This document shows, in pieces, positions 10,184 through 19,857 of a DNA stretch of 64,000 nt. The first letter of the stretch is position 1. Each line of letters opens with the position of its first letter. The notes under the pieces are model-generated. The model saw only the letters and a list, made by a program, of their open reading frames with translations, had not been told where the DNA came from and made no database searches. The translations under genes and the position numbers were made by a program. This stretch comes from Bacillus nakamurai (GTDB lineage: Bacteria; Bacillota; Bacilli; Bacillales; Bacillaceae). The stretch spans positions 496,001-560,000 of the forward strand of contig NZ_LSAZ01000041.1 of NCBI RefSeq assembly GCF_001584325.1, written 5' to 3'.

Positions 10184-10950
10184 CTTTTCTCCTCCCGCTG
10201 AATCAGTACTGGCTGTTTTTCTAAAAAATTGATGCAGCTGTCCGTATCTATGAATCCATCAACAAAAAAAATCCGGCAGCCGCTTTCGTCTCCGGCGTCT
10301 TTCATTTTTGTGATCCGCTGATAGCCCATCTTTTTACCAGAAACGTAGCCTGTTATGTAATCAGGGTCATCTGACCAGCACAGTTCGGCCGCAATATTTG
10401 GATGCTCACAAACCTTTGCCGCGATGGCAAGCGCCTCCTTTATTCGGGAATTTGCCGCCATTCCGTGTTCGGATGCCCATTGATGAAAATCGGGTTCCGG
10501 CCAATCTATGCGGGAGACCCGAACACCCTTTTCGTTTCTGTCATCAATTCGTTTTCCTGAACGGATATCAAACAAGACGGCGCCCCTCACTTCTGAGTAT
10601 GCAGCAATGTCCAGAAACGCTTTATCAATCATATTTTCGGGAATGTCTGCCTTTTTTAGAAGTTCTCGCGCGAGCGCTTGTCCTTTTTCTGCTGTATCGA
10701 CTTCATTGGTTTCAACGGGCAAAGGGTGAATCGACCTGATCGGTTCGTTTATGCCTTCAAATTGAATCTGCATAAAATCCGGTGTTCCCCTTGAATGGGA
10801 TAAGCCTTTATGTAATAGGTCGTTGACCGCTTGGTTCAAGCCGCTGAAAGTGATGAGCCGCTCTCCTCCGGATATATGTTTTCCGCCCTTTTCATGAGAG
10901 CCATGTTGGGAAGCTCTCATTCTGACACTGTAATATTTTTCTCCCAGCAT
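10180..10950 (-). CDS. bioW: 6-carboxyhexanoate-CoA ligase (pimeloyl-CoA synthetase)
   Basis: BioW activates pimelate to pimeloyl-CoA with ATP and is the first gene of the operon. The 256-residue sequence begins [12 protein letters not shown] and contains HISGGERLI, both typical of the family. AAGGGGGGAC precedes the ATG. The promoter and BirA operator lie immediately upstream. Confidence 0.96.
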   Translation of the reverse strand: MLGEKYYSVRMRASQHGSHEKGGKHISGGERLITFSGLNQAVNDLLHKGLSHSRGTPDFMQIQFEGINEPIRSIHPLPVETNEVDTAEKGQALARELLKKADIPENMIDKAFLDIAAYSEVRGAVLFDIRSGKRIDDRNEKGVRVSRIDWPEPDFHQWASEHGMAANSRIKEALAIAAKVCEHPNIAAELCWSDDPDYITGYVSGKKMGYQRITKMKDAGDESGCRIFFVDGFIDTDSCINFLEKQPVLIQREEKR

Positions 10951-10982
10951 CCTTTTTGTCCCCCCTTCTGTTTACAACTAAA

Positions 10983-11051
10983 TGTTAACCTAAAACAAAT
11001 AATAGTTAACACTTTATATAGAATATTAGTGTGCCTTCCCAAATATGTCAA
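10983..11051 (-). promoter_or_regulatory. bio operon sigma-A promoter with BirA operator
   Basis: The -35 TTGACA (11046-11051) and -10 TAATAT (11023-11028) are separated by 17 bases, an almost perfect sigma-A promoter reading towards bioW. Just downstream lies a dyad, TGTTAAC, 15 bases, GTTAACA (10983-11011), matching the BirA operator of Bacillus biotin genes. Biotinyl-AMP-loaded BirA bound there would cover the start of transcription and shut off the operon when biotin is plentiful. Confidence 0.93.
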
Positions 11052-11090
11052 CATAAACTCTGATTTTCCCAGTGCAGACGGGTTGGCATC

Positions 11091-11132
11091 AAAAAAAGAC
11101 AAAAGAGAATGAAAGGCCTCTTTTGTCTTTTC
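11091..11132 (-). terminator. Strong intrinsic terminator
   Basis: A 13-bp stem (AAAGACAAAAGAG against CTCTTTTGTCTTT) is followed by a T run on the minus strand. It lies downstream of the GNAT relic and insulates the bio promoter from transcription coming from that side. Confidence 0.88.
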
Positions 11133-11153
11133 GCTGAGATAAAATCATAGTGT

Positions 11154-11387
11154 TCAAATGGAATAGATGTGCGCAGGCTGTCCGTTAGCATCATACTCTT
11201 TATCGAAGAATATCCAGCGTTGCCCGAAGCTTTTCCCTCTTGATTCAGGGGCGGTATACAAACAGGCAAACCACGGCATTATTTCCTGCCGGTTGATTAA
11301 ATCATTTTTTAATATGTCCCGATAAGCGTGCCTTTTTTTCGGCATGCAGTATGCAATCATCATAAAACTGATAATTGAAGTCAACAA
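11154..11387 (-). pseudogene. Relic of a GNAT-family acetyltransferase
   Basis: The minus strand retains the acetyl-CoA-binding heart of a GNAT protein (MPWFACLYTAPESRGKSFG, near 11255-11285 to 11310) followed directly by a C-terminal piece (FFDKEYDANGQPAHIYS). The roughly 40 residues normally between these parts and the N-terminal half are missing. Only 77 codons are open and no ribosome-binding site is evident, so it should be inactive. Which acetyltransferase it was cannot be told. Confidence 0.65.
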
Positions 11388-11515
11388 ACTTTTTCATTTT
11401 TTGTTCATATTTTAGTAATTGTTTATTCAACACTGTCCGCTAAAGTAATCACTATCACCAATAAAGACAACTATCAGCAATTTGTTATGAAGGGAGGGCA
11501 AAATCGTATGCCATT

Positions 11516-11755
11516 ATGCTGAAAGAAAAACTAATGACGTTATGCCGTTTTTGCACGGTCGGCGTCGGCAATACTTTGATTGATTTCGGTGTCTTCTTTC
11601 TTCTCGCCGCTTTTCATGTCCCTTATCTGCTGGCGCAGGTCTGTTCCTATACGGCGGGTGTCGCAAACAGCTATGTATGGAACCGGAAATGGACGTTTCG
11701 TGTAGAGCATAAGGCTGACGGGAAGGAGATTGTCTTATTCCCGCAGCGGGATTAG
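11516..11755 (+). pseudogene. yngA: Truncated GtrA-family membrane protein (yngA)
   Basis: The 79 codons match the first two-thirds of a GtrA-like flippase (CRFCTVGVGNTLIDFGVFF, and YVWNRKWTF), a small membrane protein linked to glycosyl-lipid transport. Homology stops after GKEIV; the last codons are already yngB sequence read in the wrong frame. The C-terminal two helices are lost. The start is also odd: the good ribosome-binding site (AAGGGAGGG) fits an ATG at 11508 that meets a stop after four codons, while the in-frame ATG at 11516 is 18 bases away. Confidence 0.82.
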
Positions 11756-12603
11756 GAACGAGATTTTTACCGGCGACAAAGGCGCAGCCGAAGGAGATGC
11801 TTCCGATCGTTGATAAACCCGCTATCCAATATATCGTAGAAGAGGCCGTCCAATCAGGGATTGAGGATATCTTAATCATTACAGGAAGAAACAAGCGCTC
11901 GATTGAAGATCATTTCGACCGCTCAGCGGAGCTTGAATTTAATCTGAAGGAAAAAGGCAAAACGGAAATGCTTGAGGAAATGCAGCAGATCGCAAACTTG
12001 GCCAATATTCATTATATCCGCCAAAAAGAGCCGCTCGGCTTGGGTCATGCGGTGCTGTGCGCGGAGCATTTTATCGGCGACGAACCATTTGCCGTTCTCT
12101 TAGGTGATGATATCATGGTGTCTGATACTCCCGCTCTTTTGCAGCTGATAGACGTATATGATCAATACGGCACTGAGGTGGTCGGCGTCCAGCCTGTTGA
12201 GCCTGCTGACGTCAGCAAGTACGGCATTATTCAGACGCCGCATCACAAGCAGCATGTGTATCAGGTTGAGGATTTGGTTGAAAAGCCGTCTCCCGATGAG
12301 GCGCCTTCCCATATCGCGGTAATGGGCCGCTACGTATTAAACCCTTCCATTTTTCAAGTTTTGAAAACAATCGGAAGAGGTGCGGGAAACGAAATTCAAT
12401 TAACCGATGCGCTGCGGGAGGTGTGCCGCAGCCGCAGCATCTATGCACGGGAGCTTGAAGGGAGCCGTTTTGATATAGGCGATAAGCTCGGCTGCTTTAT
12501 GGCGAGCACGGAAATCGGACTGATGCGGGGTGAAATGAGACCGAAACTTTTATCTTATTTAGAAGAGGTTTTAAAAAGAGAATCTAAAGAAATAATGAGA
12601 TAA
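11737..12603 (+). pseudogene. yngB: UTP-glucose-1-phosphate uridylyltransferase lacking its start (yngB)
   Basis: The reading frame matches a GalU/GtaB-type UDP-glucose pyrophosphorylase from its nucleotide-binding loop (PAAGLGTRFLPATKAQPKE, starting at 11740) to the normal C-terminus. The beginning, with the start codon and about a dozen residues, has been deleted and the sequence is joined to yngA. Stops at 11710 and 11716 close the frame upstream. The first available ATG (11797) would remove the G-rich loop that binds UTP. An ATT at 11737 eight bases after AAGGAGA could conceivably start translation, but that is speculation. In B. subtilis YngB makes UDP-glucose for glycolipid and teichoic acid decoration under some conditions. 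Confidence 0.85.
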
Positions 12604-12668
12604 AAAATAATTTGTAACCATTTTGCTTGTCAATCAGTCATATAATTGGGTAAAAAGATAAAGAGGTT

Positions 12669-13268
12669 GTGAACAATGTGGGCAATTTTATTAGTGAAAT
12701 ATTATCCTGGCTGACAAGTATGGGCTATTTAGGGATTGCGATCGGATTGATGATTGAAATTATTCCGAGTGAAATCGTATTGGCTTACGGAGGCTACATG
12801 GTATCAGAAGGCACGATCACTTTTATCGGCGCGATTATCGCCGGCGTGATCGGAGGTACGATCGCGCAGTGCTTTATTTACTGGATCGCCCGTTACGGCG
12901 GCAGGCCGTTTTTGGACAAGTACGGCAAGTATTTGCTGCTGAAAAAACATCATATTGATGTCGCTGAAAACTGGTTTCGAAGATACGGCGCCGGAGTGGT
13001 GTTTTCGGCACGTTTTATTCCCGTCGTGAGACACGCGATTTCCATCCCGGCAGGTTTGGCGAAAATGCCGTTTTCCAGATTTGTCATATTGACGACGCTG
13101 GCGATTATTCCGTGGTCTATCATCTTTGTTTATCTCGGGTATCAGCTCGGCGGACAGTGGAAAGATGTTGACAATTATGCGGGAATGTATACAACGCCGA
13201 TCATTATACTGGCTCTCGTATTTATTGTTGTATACTTTATCATCAAGAAAATGAAAGCCAGACACTAA
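12669..13268 (+). CDS. yngC: DedA-family membrane protein
   Basis: This DedA/SNARE-associated integral membrane protein has about 199 residues; relatives take part in lipid carrier recycling across the membrane. It shows IEIIPSEIVLAYGG near residue 30 and the conserved FSARFIPVVRHAISIPAG segment with key arginines. Four to five hydrophobic stretches are visible. The start is uncertain between GTG codons at 12669 and 12678; AAGAGG at 12661-12666 favours the second. Confidence 0.88.
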   Translation: MNNVGNFISEILSWLTSMGYLGIAIGLMIEIIPSEIVLAYGGYMVSEGTITFIGAIIAGVIGGTIAQCFIYWIARYGGRPFLDKYGKYLLLKKHHIDVAENWFRRYGAGVVFSARFIPVVRHAISIPAGLAKMPFSRFVILTTLAIIPWSIIFVYLGYQLGGQWKDVDNYAGMYTTPIIILALVFIVVYFIIKKMKARH

Positions 13269-13274
13269 AAAACG

Positions 13275-13325
13275 AGACTGCATAGAAGAACGGTTTTTGA
13301 CCGGACTCTATGCAGTCTTTTTTTA
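13275..13325. terminator. Bidirectional terminator between yngC and yngE
   Basis: An 11-bp perfect stem (GACTGCATAGA with TCTATGCAGTC) has A-rich sequence on one side and a T run on the other, serving the convergent yngC and yngE transcripts. Confidence 0.9.
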
Positions 13326-13340
13326 CGAATTTCCAGCATT

Positions 13341-14870
13341 TTATACAGGATAAACGGGATGTTTCCGGCGGGTGAATGTCATTTGTTTGGACATGTAGGC
13401 TGTCAGCCGCTGATTGAGCTCCGCGCGCAGTGAATCAGCGGGAACGATGCCGTCAATCACCATTTCAGAGGCAAGGCGGTAAAGGTTGATGTCTTCTTTG
13501 TATTCGTCACGTTTTTCTTGGATAAAGGCAGCCCGGTCTTCAGGAGAAAGTTCGTTGATTTTGTTTGCGTACACCGCATTAACCGCGGCTTCCGGTCCCA
13601 TTACGGCAATTTGCGCCGTCGGGAGCGCTAAGCAGCAATCCGGTTCAAATGCAGGACCCGCCATCGCGTATAAACCGGCCCCGTAGGCTTTTCTGACGAT
13701 GACTGAGAGCTTCGGCACGGTCGCTTCCGCCATTGCAGAAATCATTTTTGCGCCATGGCGGATAATGCCGGCCTGCTCAACCTTCGTTCCGATCATAAAA
13801 CCGGGTATGTCAGCTAAAAAGAGGAGCGGAATATGAAATGCGTCGCACAGGGCGATAAATTTAGCCGCTTTATCCGCGGAGTCGAGAAATAAAACCCCGC
13901 CTTTCACACGCGGCTGGTTGGCGATGATGCCGACCGGCTGTCCGTGAATTCTTGCGAGCCCCGTAATTAATTCCTGCGCAAATAATGCTTTTATCTCAAA
14001 AAAGGAATCCTCATCGATGATCCGTTCGATTAAGTCCATCATGTTGAACGGCGCGTTTTGATGTGTTGGAATCACGTCTGAGAGCGGTTTTTCAAATACT
14101 TTTGGCTGTCTGGAGCCGCTTACGGGAGCTTTTTCTGTATAATTGGCCGGGAAGTAAGTGAGATACGTCTGCGCCAATTCAATTGCTTCCTGTTCCGTTC
14201 GGGCCAGTATATCTCCGCAGCCTGAAACGGAGCAATGCATGCGAGCCCCTCCCATTTCTTCAAGTGATACTTTTTCGCCGATTACCATTTCAGCCATGCG
14301 CGGAGAACCTAAGTACATGGAAGCATTGCCTTCCACCATGATGACGATGTCGCAAAATGCCGGAATGTATGCGCCGCCTGCCGCAGATGGGCCGAACAAT
14401 AAACAGATTTGCGGAATGCGTCCCGACAGCTTTACTTGATTGTAAAAGATGCGCCCTGCTCCCCTTCGTCCCGGAAACATGTCGACTTGATCCGTGATTC
14501 TCGCACCTGCTGAATCGACTAAGTATAAAAGCGGGCATTGCAATTTTTCCGCCGTCTCCTGAATGCGAATGATTTTTTCCACTGTTTTCGCGCCCCAGGA
14601 GCCGGCCTTTACGGTTGAATCGTTTGCCATGACACAGACCGTTTTTCCATTGATGGTCCCGATTCCGGTAACGACTCCGTCAGCCGGCAGCCCGTCTGAC
14701 ATGCATTCGGCAAAAAAAGCGTCCTCAAACGCTATGCCGTCATCAAATAAAAGCTTCAGCCTGTCTCTGACAAAGAGTTTCCCTTTCTTTTCGTTGCTTG
14801 CATGATACTTCTCCGCTCCTCCCTTTTCAATGGTTTTGCTCCGTTCCTGTCTTTCTTTTTCGTAATCCAT
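13341..14870 (-). CDS. yngE: Acyl-CoA carboxylase, carboxyltransferase subunit (methylcrotonyl-CoA type)
   Basis: YngE transfers the carboxyl group from biotin to an acyl-CoA. The 509-residue sequence has paired carboxyltransferase domains with oxyanion segments (GGAYIPAFCD and GAGLYAMAGPAFEPD) and DSAGARI. With the biotin carboxylase and biotin carrier genes of the same operon, plus an HMG-CoA lyase and an acyl-CoA dehydrogenase, the likely substrate is 3-methylcrotonyl-CoA from leucine breakdown. It is the last gene of the operon. Confidence 0.92.
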   Translation of the reverse strand: MDYEKERQERSKTIEKGGAEKYHASNEKKGKLFVRDRLKLLFDDGIAFEDAFFAECMSDGLPADGVVTGIGTINGKTVCVMANDSTVKAGSWGAKTVEKIIRIQETAEKLQCPLLYLVDSAGARITDQVDMFPGRRGAGRIFYNQVKLSGRIPQICLLFGPSAAGGAYIPAFCDIVIMVEGNASMYLGSPRMAEMVIGEKVSLEEMGGARMHCSVSGCGDILARTEQEAIELAQTYLTYFPANYTEKAPVSGSRQPKVFEKPLSDVIPTHQNAPFNMMDLIERIIDEDSFFEIKALFAQELITGLARIHGQPVGIIANQPRVKGGVLFLDSADKAAKFIALCDAFHIPLLFLADIPGFMIGTKVEQAGIIRHGAKMISAMAEATVPKLSVIVRKAYGAGLYAMAGPAFEPDCCLALPTAQIAVMGPEAAVNAVYANKINELSPEDRAAFIQEKRDEYKEDINLYRLASEMVIDGIVPADSLRAELNQRLTAYMSKQMTFTRRKHPVYPV

Positions 14871-14887
14871 CCGATTCCCTCCATGTT

Positions 14888-15667
14888 TTATTTCCCTTTA
14901 TATTCAGGGAGTCTTTTTTCTTTAAAGGCGCGCAAGCCCTCTTCTCTGTCAAGAGTCGGTATGACCGTTTCGTAAGCTTTTCGTTCAATGTCGAGTCCTG
15001 TATTGAGATCGGTCTCTAAGCCTTTATTTATAGCGGATTTTGCTTGTCTGACGGCAATGGGGCCGTTTGTGGCGATCCGGCTGGCTAATGTTTTCGCTTG
15101 TTCCATGAGTTCTTCTGGATCACACACATGCTCGATCAGTTTGATCTCTTTTCCTTCTTGTGCTGAGATGCGCCGTCCGGTGTAAATCAGTTCTTTTGCC
15201 GCACCGGGCCCGACGAGCCGAGGCAGTCGCTGCGTCCCTCCCGCTCCCGGAATAATCGCTAACCCTGTTTCCGGGAGACCGAGACGGGCATGGCTTGTGG
15301 CCACTCTGATATCACAGGCGAGCGCCAGTTCAAGACCTCCTCCGACCGCGGTTCCGTTTAAAGCCGCAATAACCGGCTGCGGAAGGGATTCAATAGAAGA
15401 AGCGGTTTCTCCGATGCGTCCGACGCTTTGTTTAACTTGTTCGTGATCCATTCCCGCTCTTTCTTTCAAATCAGCGCCCGCGCAAAATGTGTTTCCAATG
15501 CCTGTAAGAATGACGCAGCGGATAGATGGTGTGTTTTTAAGATGGCGGATGGTGCTTTGTAATTCATCAATCATTTGTGATGACAGCGCATTTGCGGCTT
15601 GCGGGCGGTTCAGCGTGATCAGGCCGATTGTTTCTTTATATGGTGAAAATAGGACGTGATCTCCCAT
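14888..15667 (-). CDS. yngF: Enoyl-CoA hydratase (methylglutaconyl-CoA hydratase)
   Basis: YngF is a 259-residue crotonase-fold enzyme. It has the CoA-binding/oxyanion segments CAGADLKER and NGTAVGGGLELALACD and the catalytic glutamate region LGLPETGLAIIPGAGGTQRL. By position between the carboxylase and HMG-CoA lyase genes it should hydrate 3-methylglutaconyl-CoA to HMG-CoA. The fold is certain; the substrate comes from pathway context. Confidence 0.91.
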   Translation of the reverse strand: MGDHVLFSPYKETIGLITLNRPQAANALSSQMIDELQSTIRHLKNTPSIRCVILTGIGNTFCAGADLKERAGMDHEQVKQSVGRIGETASSIESLPQPVIAALNGTAVGGGLELALACDIRVATSHARLGLPETGLAIIPGAGGTQRLPRLVGPGAAKELIYTGRRISAQEGKEIKLIEHVCDPEELMEQAKTLASRIATNGPIAVRQAKSAINKGLETDLNTGLDIERKAYETVIPTLDREEGLRAFKEKRLPEYKGK

Positions 15668-15680
15668 GGCTTCTCCTTTC

Positions 15681-16580
15681 TCATTTTGTTTTAAAAGCTT
15701 GCAGATTTCTGCTTGGCAGGCTTTTTCCGATTTTTTTCTCTATCCATGCAGCGGCCGTGAGAAGTTTGTTCAGATCCGTTCCAGTGTCGATTCCCATTTG
15801 TTCGAGCATATAAATGACATCTTCTGTGGCGGCATTTCCAGCTGATCCGGGGGCATACGGACAGCCGCCCAGACCGCCTGAAGAGGTATCAAAGGATGTA
15901 ATCCCCATATCTAGGGCGGGAATGATATTGGCGAGTGCCGTGCCTCTTGTATCATGAAAATGCAGCGCGATTTGCGAGGCGGAAAACCTTGGCAAAAGGG
16001 TTTCAAGAACGGTTATGACCTGTACAGGGTTTGCCGCGCCGATTGTGTCACCCAGCGATAGTTCATCAACTCCCATTTCGAGCAGTGTCTCTGACAGGCG
16101 CACGATTTGCTCGATCGGCACGTTCTGTTCATAAGGGCAGCCAAACACCGTAGACAGATAAGCCCTTGTTGCCAAATTTGCTTCTTTCGCCTCAGCAATG
16201 ACCTGTTTCAGCTGCTGAACGGTTTGGTCAATCGGTTTGTTTACGTTTTTTTGATTATGGGTTTCACTTGCTGATAAAAATACACAAGCCTGATTGATTC
16301 CGCCTTCTATCGCACGTTCCAGACCGATCCGGTTGGGGACGAGTGCCGCGTAAACCGTGTTTTCTGATCGTGTGATGCCCTTTGCGACTTTCAGCCCGTC
16401 CCGAAGAGCCGGAATCCATTTGGGGTGCACGAAGGAAGTCACTTCAATGTAAGGCAGGCCTGTCTGTGACAGCATGTTGATCCACGTAATTTTATCCTCT
16501 GTTTCCACCCATGCCGATTCATTTTGCAAGCCATCACGCGGTCCTACTTCATTGATGCGGACATGCTTCGGACATTTCAT
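15681..16580 (-). CDS. yngG: Hydroxymethylglutaryl-CoA lyase
   Basis: This 299-residue TIM-barrel lyase splits HMG-CoA into acetyl-CoA and acetoacetate. The N-terminal VGPRDGLQNE motif carries the metal and CoA contacts, LHFHDTRG holds metal-binding histidines, and GGLGGCPYAPGSAGN includes the catalytic cysteine. Acetoacetate produced here could feed ScoAB encoded about 13 kb away. Confidence 0.95.
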   Translation of the reverse strand: MKCPKHVRINEVGPRDGLQNESAWVETEDKITWINMLSQTGLPYIEVTSFVHPKWIPALRDGLKVAKGITRSENTVYAALVPNRIGLERAIEGGINQACVFLSASETHNQKNVNKPIDQTVQQLKQVIAEAKEANLATRAYLSTVFGCPYEQNVPIEQIVRLSETLLEMGVDELSLGDTIGAANPVQVITVLETLLPRFSASQIALHFHDTRGTALANIIPALDMGITSFDTSSGGLGGCPYAPGSAGNAATEDVIYMLEQMGIDTGTDLNKLLTAAAWIEKKIGKSLPSRNLQAFKTK

Positions 16581-16595
16581 GCTGCACCTCCTTGT

Positions 16596-16808
16596 TTATT
16601 GAAGCTCTATCAATACCTCTCCTTCATCCGTAAAATCACCTTCATTTTTTTTCACTTCTTTTACGGTTCCCGCGGTATCTGCAATAATCGGAATTTCCAT
16701 TTTCATAGATTCCAGGATAGCGACTTCCTGGCCTTCCTTAATGATATCGCCTGCTTTGACATGGATTTTCCAAAGGTTCCCCGCCATTTGAATCTTTATG
16801 ACACTCAT
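16596..16808 (-). CDS. yngHB: Biotin carrier domain protein of the acyl-CoA carboxylase
   Basis: A 70-residue protein consisting of a single biotinyl-attachment domain; the target lysine lies in ESMKMEIPI, near residue 36. It is the carrier between the biotin carboxylase encoded just upstream and the carboxyltransferase YngE. It begins 13 bases after yngHA ends. BirA, which biotinylates it, also controls the bio operon in this window. Confidence 0.93.
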   Translation of the reverse strand: MSVIKIQMAGNLWKIHVKAGDIIKEGQEVAILESMKMEIPIIADTAGTVKEVKKNEGDFTDEGEVLIELQ

Positions 16809-16821
16809 CTTGTGAGCCTCC

Positions 16822-18156
16822 TTATTTCGCTGATTCTAAAAAACCGGTCGTTGCTTCGCCCTTTTCAAAAGCTTCTGAATGGGCAATCTTCTTAAGCAGC
16901 GGAATATTGGTTTTGATTCCTTCTACATGATATTCGCGAAGAGCGGTTTTCAGTTGTTCAATCGCTTGTTTTCTCGTTTCCCCCGTGACAATCATCTTAG
17001 CGATCATCGGGTCGTAAAAAGGGGAAACGGTGCTCCCTTTTGCGACGGCGCATTCATGTCTGACTGCTGGGTGCTGTAAGACGGAAAAGGACGAGATGGT
17101 TCCGGGTGACGGATAAAAGGTGACGGGGTCCTCTGCATAAATCCGCACTTCTATCGCATGCCCGCTGTGGGTAATGTCCTGTTGGGAGAAGGACAATGCT
17201 TTCCCTGCCGCGATTTTCAGCTGCTCTTCTACGAGATCAAATCCCGTAATTTCCTCTGTTACCGGGTGCTCGACTTGGAGCCTTGTATTCATCTCTAAGA
17301 AATAGATGTGTTTTTCTTGATCTACGAGAAATTCAATCGTACCTGCATTGCGGTAGCCGATCGATTTGGCGGCTTTTACAGCGGTTTCGCCGAGCCTTTG
17401 CCGCAATTCGCCGTCGACAAAAGGAGAAGGTGCTTCTTCTATCACTTTTTGGTGGCGTCTTTGAACAGAGCAATCACGTTCAAACAAATGCACGGTGTTT
17501 CCCAAAGAGTCTGCGAGGATTTGAATTTCGATATGACGGGCGTTTTCAATGACTTTTTCCATATACATCGAGCCGTCTCCGAAGAAGGACGCGGCACGCT
17601 TTTGATTCCCTTCAAAGGCTTTTACCAGCTCATCTTCTGTATGCACAAGCTGCATGCCGATTCCGCCTCCTCCGGCTGAAGCTTTCAGCATGACCGGAAA
17701 ACCGATGGCACGGGCTGCGGCCAAGGCTGATTGAACATCAGGCAAGGGCTCAGAGACGCCGGGCACAATCGGGACTTTCGCGTGTTCCATCGTTTTTCTG
17801 GCTTCTATTTTGCTGCCCATCTTTGTGATGATAGAGGCCGGGGGGCCGATGAAGGTTATATTTTCTTTTTGGCAGCGTTCAGCGAAACGGCTGTTTTCTG
17901 ACAGAAGGCCGTAGCCTGGGTGGATGGCGTCTGCCCTTGCTTCTTTTGCGGCCTCTATGATTCTATCGATATGTAAATAGCTTTCATTTACTCTCGATTT
18001 TCCGATCGGATAAGCCTCATCTGCGGCTTTTGTATGCAGTGCATTTTCGTCGGCTTCTGAATATACAGAAACCGTGGGGATGCCGAGACGTTTGCATGTG
18101 CGAATAATTCTTAAGGCGATTTCTCCTCTGTTGGCAATCAGGACTTTATTAAACAA
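16822..18156 (-). CDS. yngHA: Biotin carboxylase subunit of acyl-CoA carboxylase
   Basis: YngHA uses ATP and bicarbonate to carboxylate the biotin on YngHB. The 444-residue protein starts with FNKVLIANRGEIA, has the ATP-grasp glycine loop KASAGGGGIGM near residue 160, and FLEMNTRLQVEHPVTE near 285 with the catalytic residues. It lacks a fused carrier domain, which is encoded separately by yngHB. Confidence 0.94.
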   Translation of the reverse strand: MFNKVLIANRGEIALRIIRTCKRLGIPTVSVYSEADENALHTKAADEAYPIGKSRVNESYLHIDRIIEAAKEARADAIHPGYGLLSENSRFAERCQKENITFIGPPASIITKMGSKIEARKTMEHAKVPIVPGVSEPLPDVQSALAAARAIGFPVMLKASAGGGGIGMQLVHTEDELVKAFEGNQKRAASFFGDGSMYMEKVIENARHIEIQILADSLGNTVHLFERDCSVQRRHQKVIEEAPSPFVDGELRQRLGETAVKAAKSIGYRNAGTIEFLVDQEKHIYFLEMNTRLQVEHPVTEEITGFDLVEEQLKIAAGKALSFSQQDITHSGHAIEVRIYAEDPVTFYPSPGTISSFSVLQHPAVRHECAVAKGSTVSPFYDPMIAKMIVTGETRKQAIEQLKTALREYHVEGIKTNIPLLKKIAHSEAFEKGEATTGFLESAK

Positions 18157-18177
18157 ATGTGAAGCCCTCCCTTATCG

Positions 18178-19818
18178 TTAACATAACTTAAGCTCTTCCA
18201 TCGTTTTTTCTCTCAGCTTGAATTTCTGAATTTTCCCTGACGCTGTCATGGGATACTCATCAGTGAATAAGACATACCGGGGCACTTTGTAGCGGGCTAT
18301 TTTTTCTTTGCAGTATGCTTTAATGTCCTCTTCTGAAGCGGTTTGTCCCTCTTTCAGCCTGATCCATGCAGCAGCTTCTTCTCCGTATTTCGGATCAGGC
18401 ACTCCGACGACTTGGACATCGGCTACTGCGGGGTGACGGTAAAGTAATTCTTCAATCTCCCGCGGATAAATATTTTCTCCGCCCCTGATCAGCATATCTT
18501 TTAATCGCCCTGTGATCCGGCAGTATCCGTCTTCGTCCATGACAGCCAAGTCACCGGTATGGAGCCAGCCGTCAGTGTCAATGGCTTCTTTTGTTGCTCC
18601 TTCGTTTTTGTAGTAGCCTTTCATGACATGGTATCCGCGGGTGCATAGCTCTCCCTGTTCGCCTCTAGGCACTTCATCCGATGTTCCGGGGCGCACGATT
18701 TTGATCTCGATATGCGGCAAAGCGCGCCCAGCCGTTTCTACTCTTCTTTTGAAGGAATCATCCGTTCTGGTTTGCGTAATGACCGGTGACGCTTCCGTTT
18801 GTCCGTAGGCAATCGTAATGTCTGTCATGCCCATTTTGCCGATTACTTCTTTCATGACCTCCGCCGGGCATGCAGATCCGGCCATAATTCCCGTTCTGAT
18901 GTGAGAAAGGTCGTATTGAGAAAAACGGCTGTTATGAAGCAGGGCGATAAACATTGTCGGAACGCCGTGCAGCGCCGTACAGGCTTCTTGTTCTGCCGTT
19001 TTCAGTACGGTCTCGGGTGAAAACTGTTCTATGGGTATCATCGCCGCGCCTGCTGACACACATGCCAGTACGCCGAGCACGCATCCGAAGCAATGGAAAA
19101 ACGGCACGGGGATACATAAGCGGTCACTGGACGTAAGTTTCATACATTCTGCAATATTGGCTGCGTTATTTACGATATTAAAATGTGAGAGCATGACACC
19201 TTTCGGAAATCCGGTCGTGCCTGATGTATACTGCATGTGGATGCAATCATCTTTTTCCAGGCTGTCCATTCTCCCGTCAAGCTCTTCATCCGTCACGGAT
19301 TTAGCGTCCTCGAGCAATAAATCCCATTGATACATTCCCGGCGGGCTTTTATCACCGATGAATAAAACCGTTTGTAAAAACGGATAACGCTTTGAGCGAA
19401 GCCGCCCGGGGTCGGAATGCTTCAGCTCAGGAATCAGTTTATTCAAAATATCGGTATAAGATGTCTGCCGGTATGACTCCATGATGATGAGAGCAGAAAC
19501 ATCTGAATGGGTAAGCAGATAATCCAGCTCAGCGATCTTAAAGTTTGTATTAATCGTGACCAGAACGGCTCCGATTTTCGCCGTGGCAAATTGCGCGGCC
19601 AGCCATTCCGGTATATTGGATGCCCATATGGCCACATGATCTCCTTTTTGAATCCCCAGCTTCATGAGGCCTTTTGCTGTTTGGCGGCATAACAGATTAA
19701 ACTCGGCATACGTATAACGAAGACCGCGATCGGGATAAACAACGGCGTCATGATCGGGCACCAGTTCGGCAGTCCGCTCTAATAGCCTGCCGGCTGTCAA
19801 ATGGATAAGGTCAGCCAT
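18178..19818 (-). CDS. yngI: Acyl-CoA synthetase (AMP-forming)
   Basis: YngI activates a short or branched carboxylic acid to its CoA thioester. The 546-residue protein has the adenylation P-loop YTSGTTGFPKG near residue 196, YGQTEASP, TGDLAVMDEDGY and the C-terminal lysine in ASGKIQKF. In this operon a likely substrate is a branched-chain acid or acetoacetate, but specificity cannot be read from the sequence. Confidence 0.92.
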   Translation of the reverse strand: MADLIHLTAGRLLERTAELVPDHDAVVYPDRGLRYTYAEFNLLCRQTAKGLMKLGIQKGDHVAIWASNIPEWLAAQFATAKIGAVLVTINTNFKIAELDYLLTHSDVSALIIMESYRQTSYTDILNKLIPELKHSDPGRLRSKRYPFLQTVLFIGDKSPPGMYQWDLLLEDAKSVTDEELDGRMDSLEKDDCIHMQYTSGTTGFPKGVMLSHFNIVNNAANIAECMKLTSSDRLCIPVPFFHCFGCVLGVLACVSAGAAMIPIEQFSPETVLKTAEQEACTALHGVPTMFIALLHNSRFSQYDLSHIRTGIMAGSACPAEVMKEVIGKMGMTDITIAYGQTEASPVITQTRTDDSFKRRVETAGRALPHIEIKIVRPGTSDEVPRGEQGELCTRGYHVMKGYYKNEGATKEAIDTDGWLHTGDLAVMDEDGYCRITGRLKDMLIRGGENIYPREIEELLYRHPAVADVQVVGVPDPKYGEEAAAWIRLKEGQTASEEDIKAYCKEKIARYKVPRYVLFTDEYPMTASGKIQKFKLREKTMEELKLC

Positions 19819-19857
19819 ATGATCCGCCTCCTTTCACTGTCGGTAAACGTTTTCATT

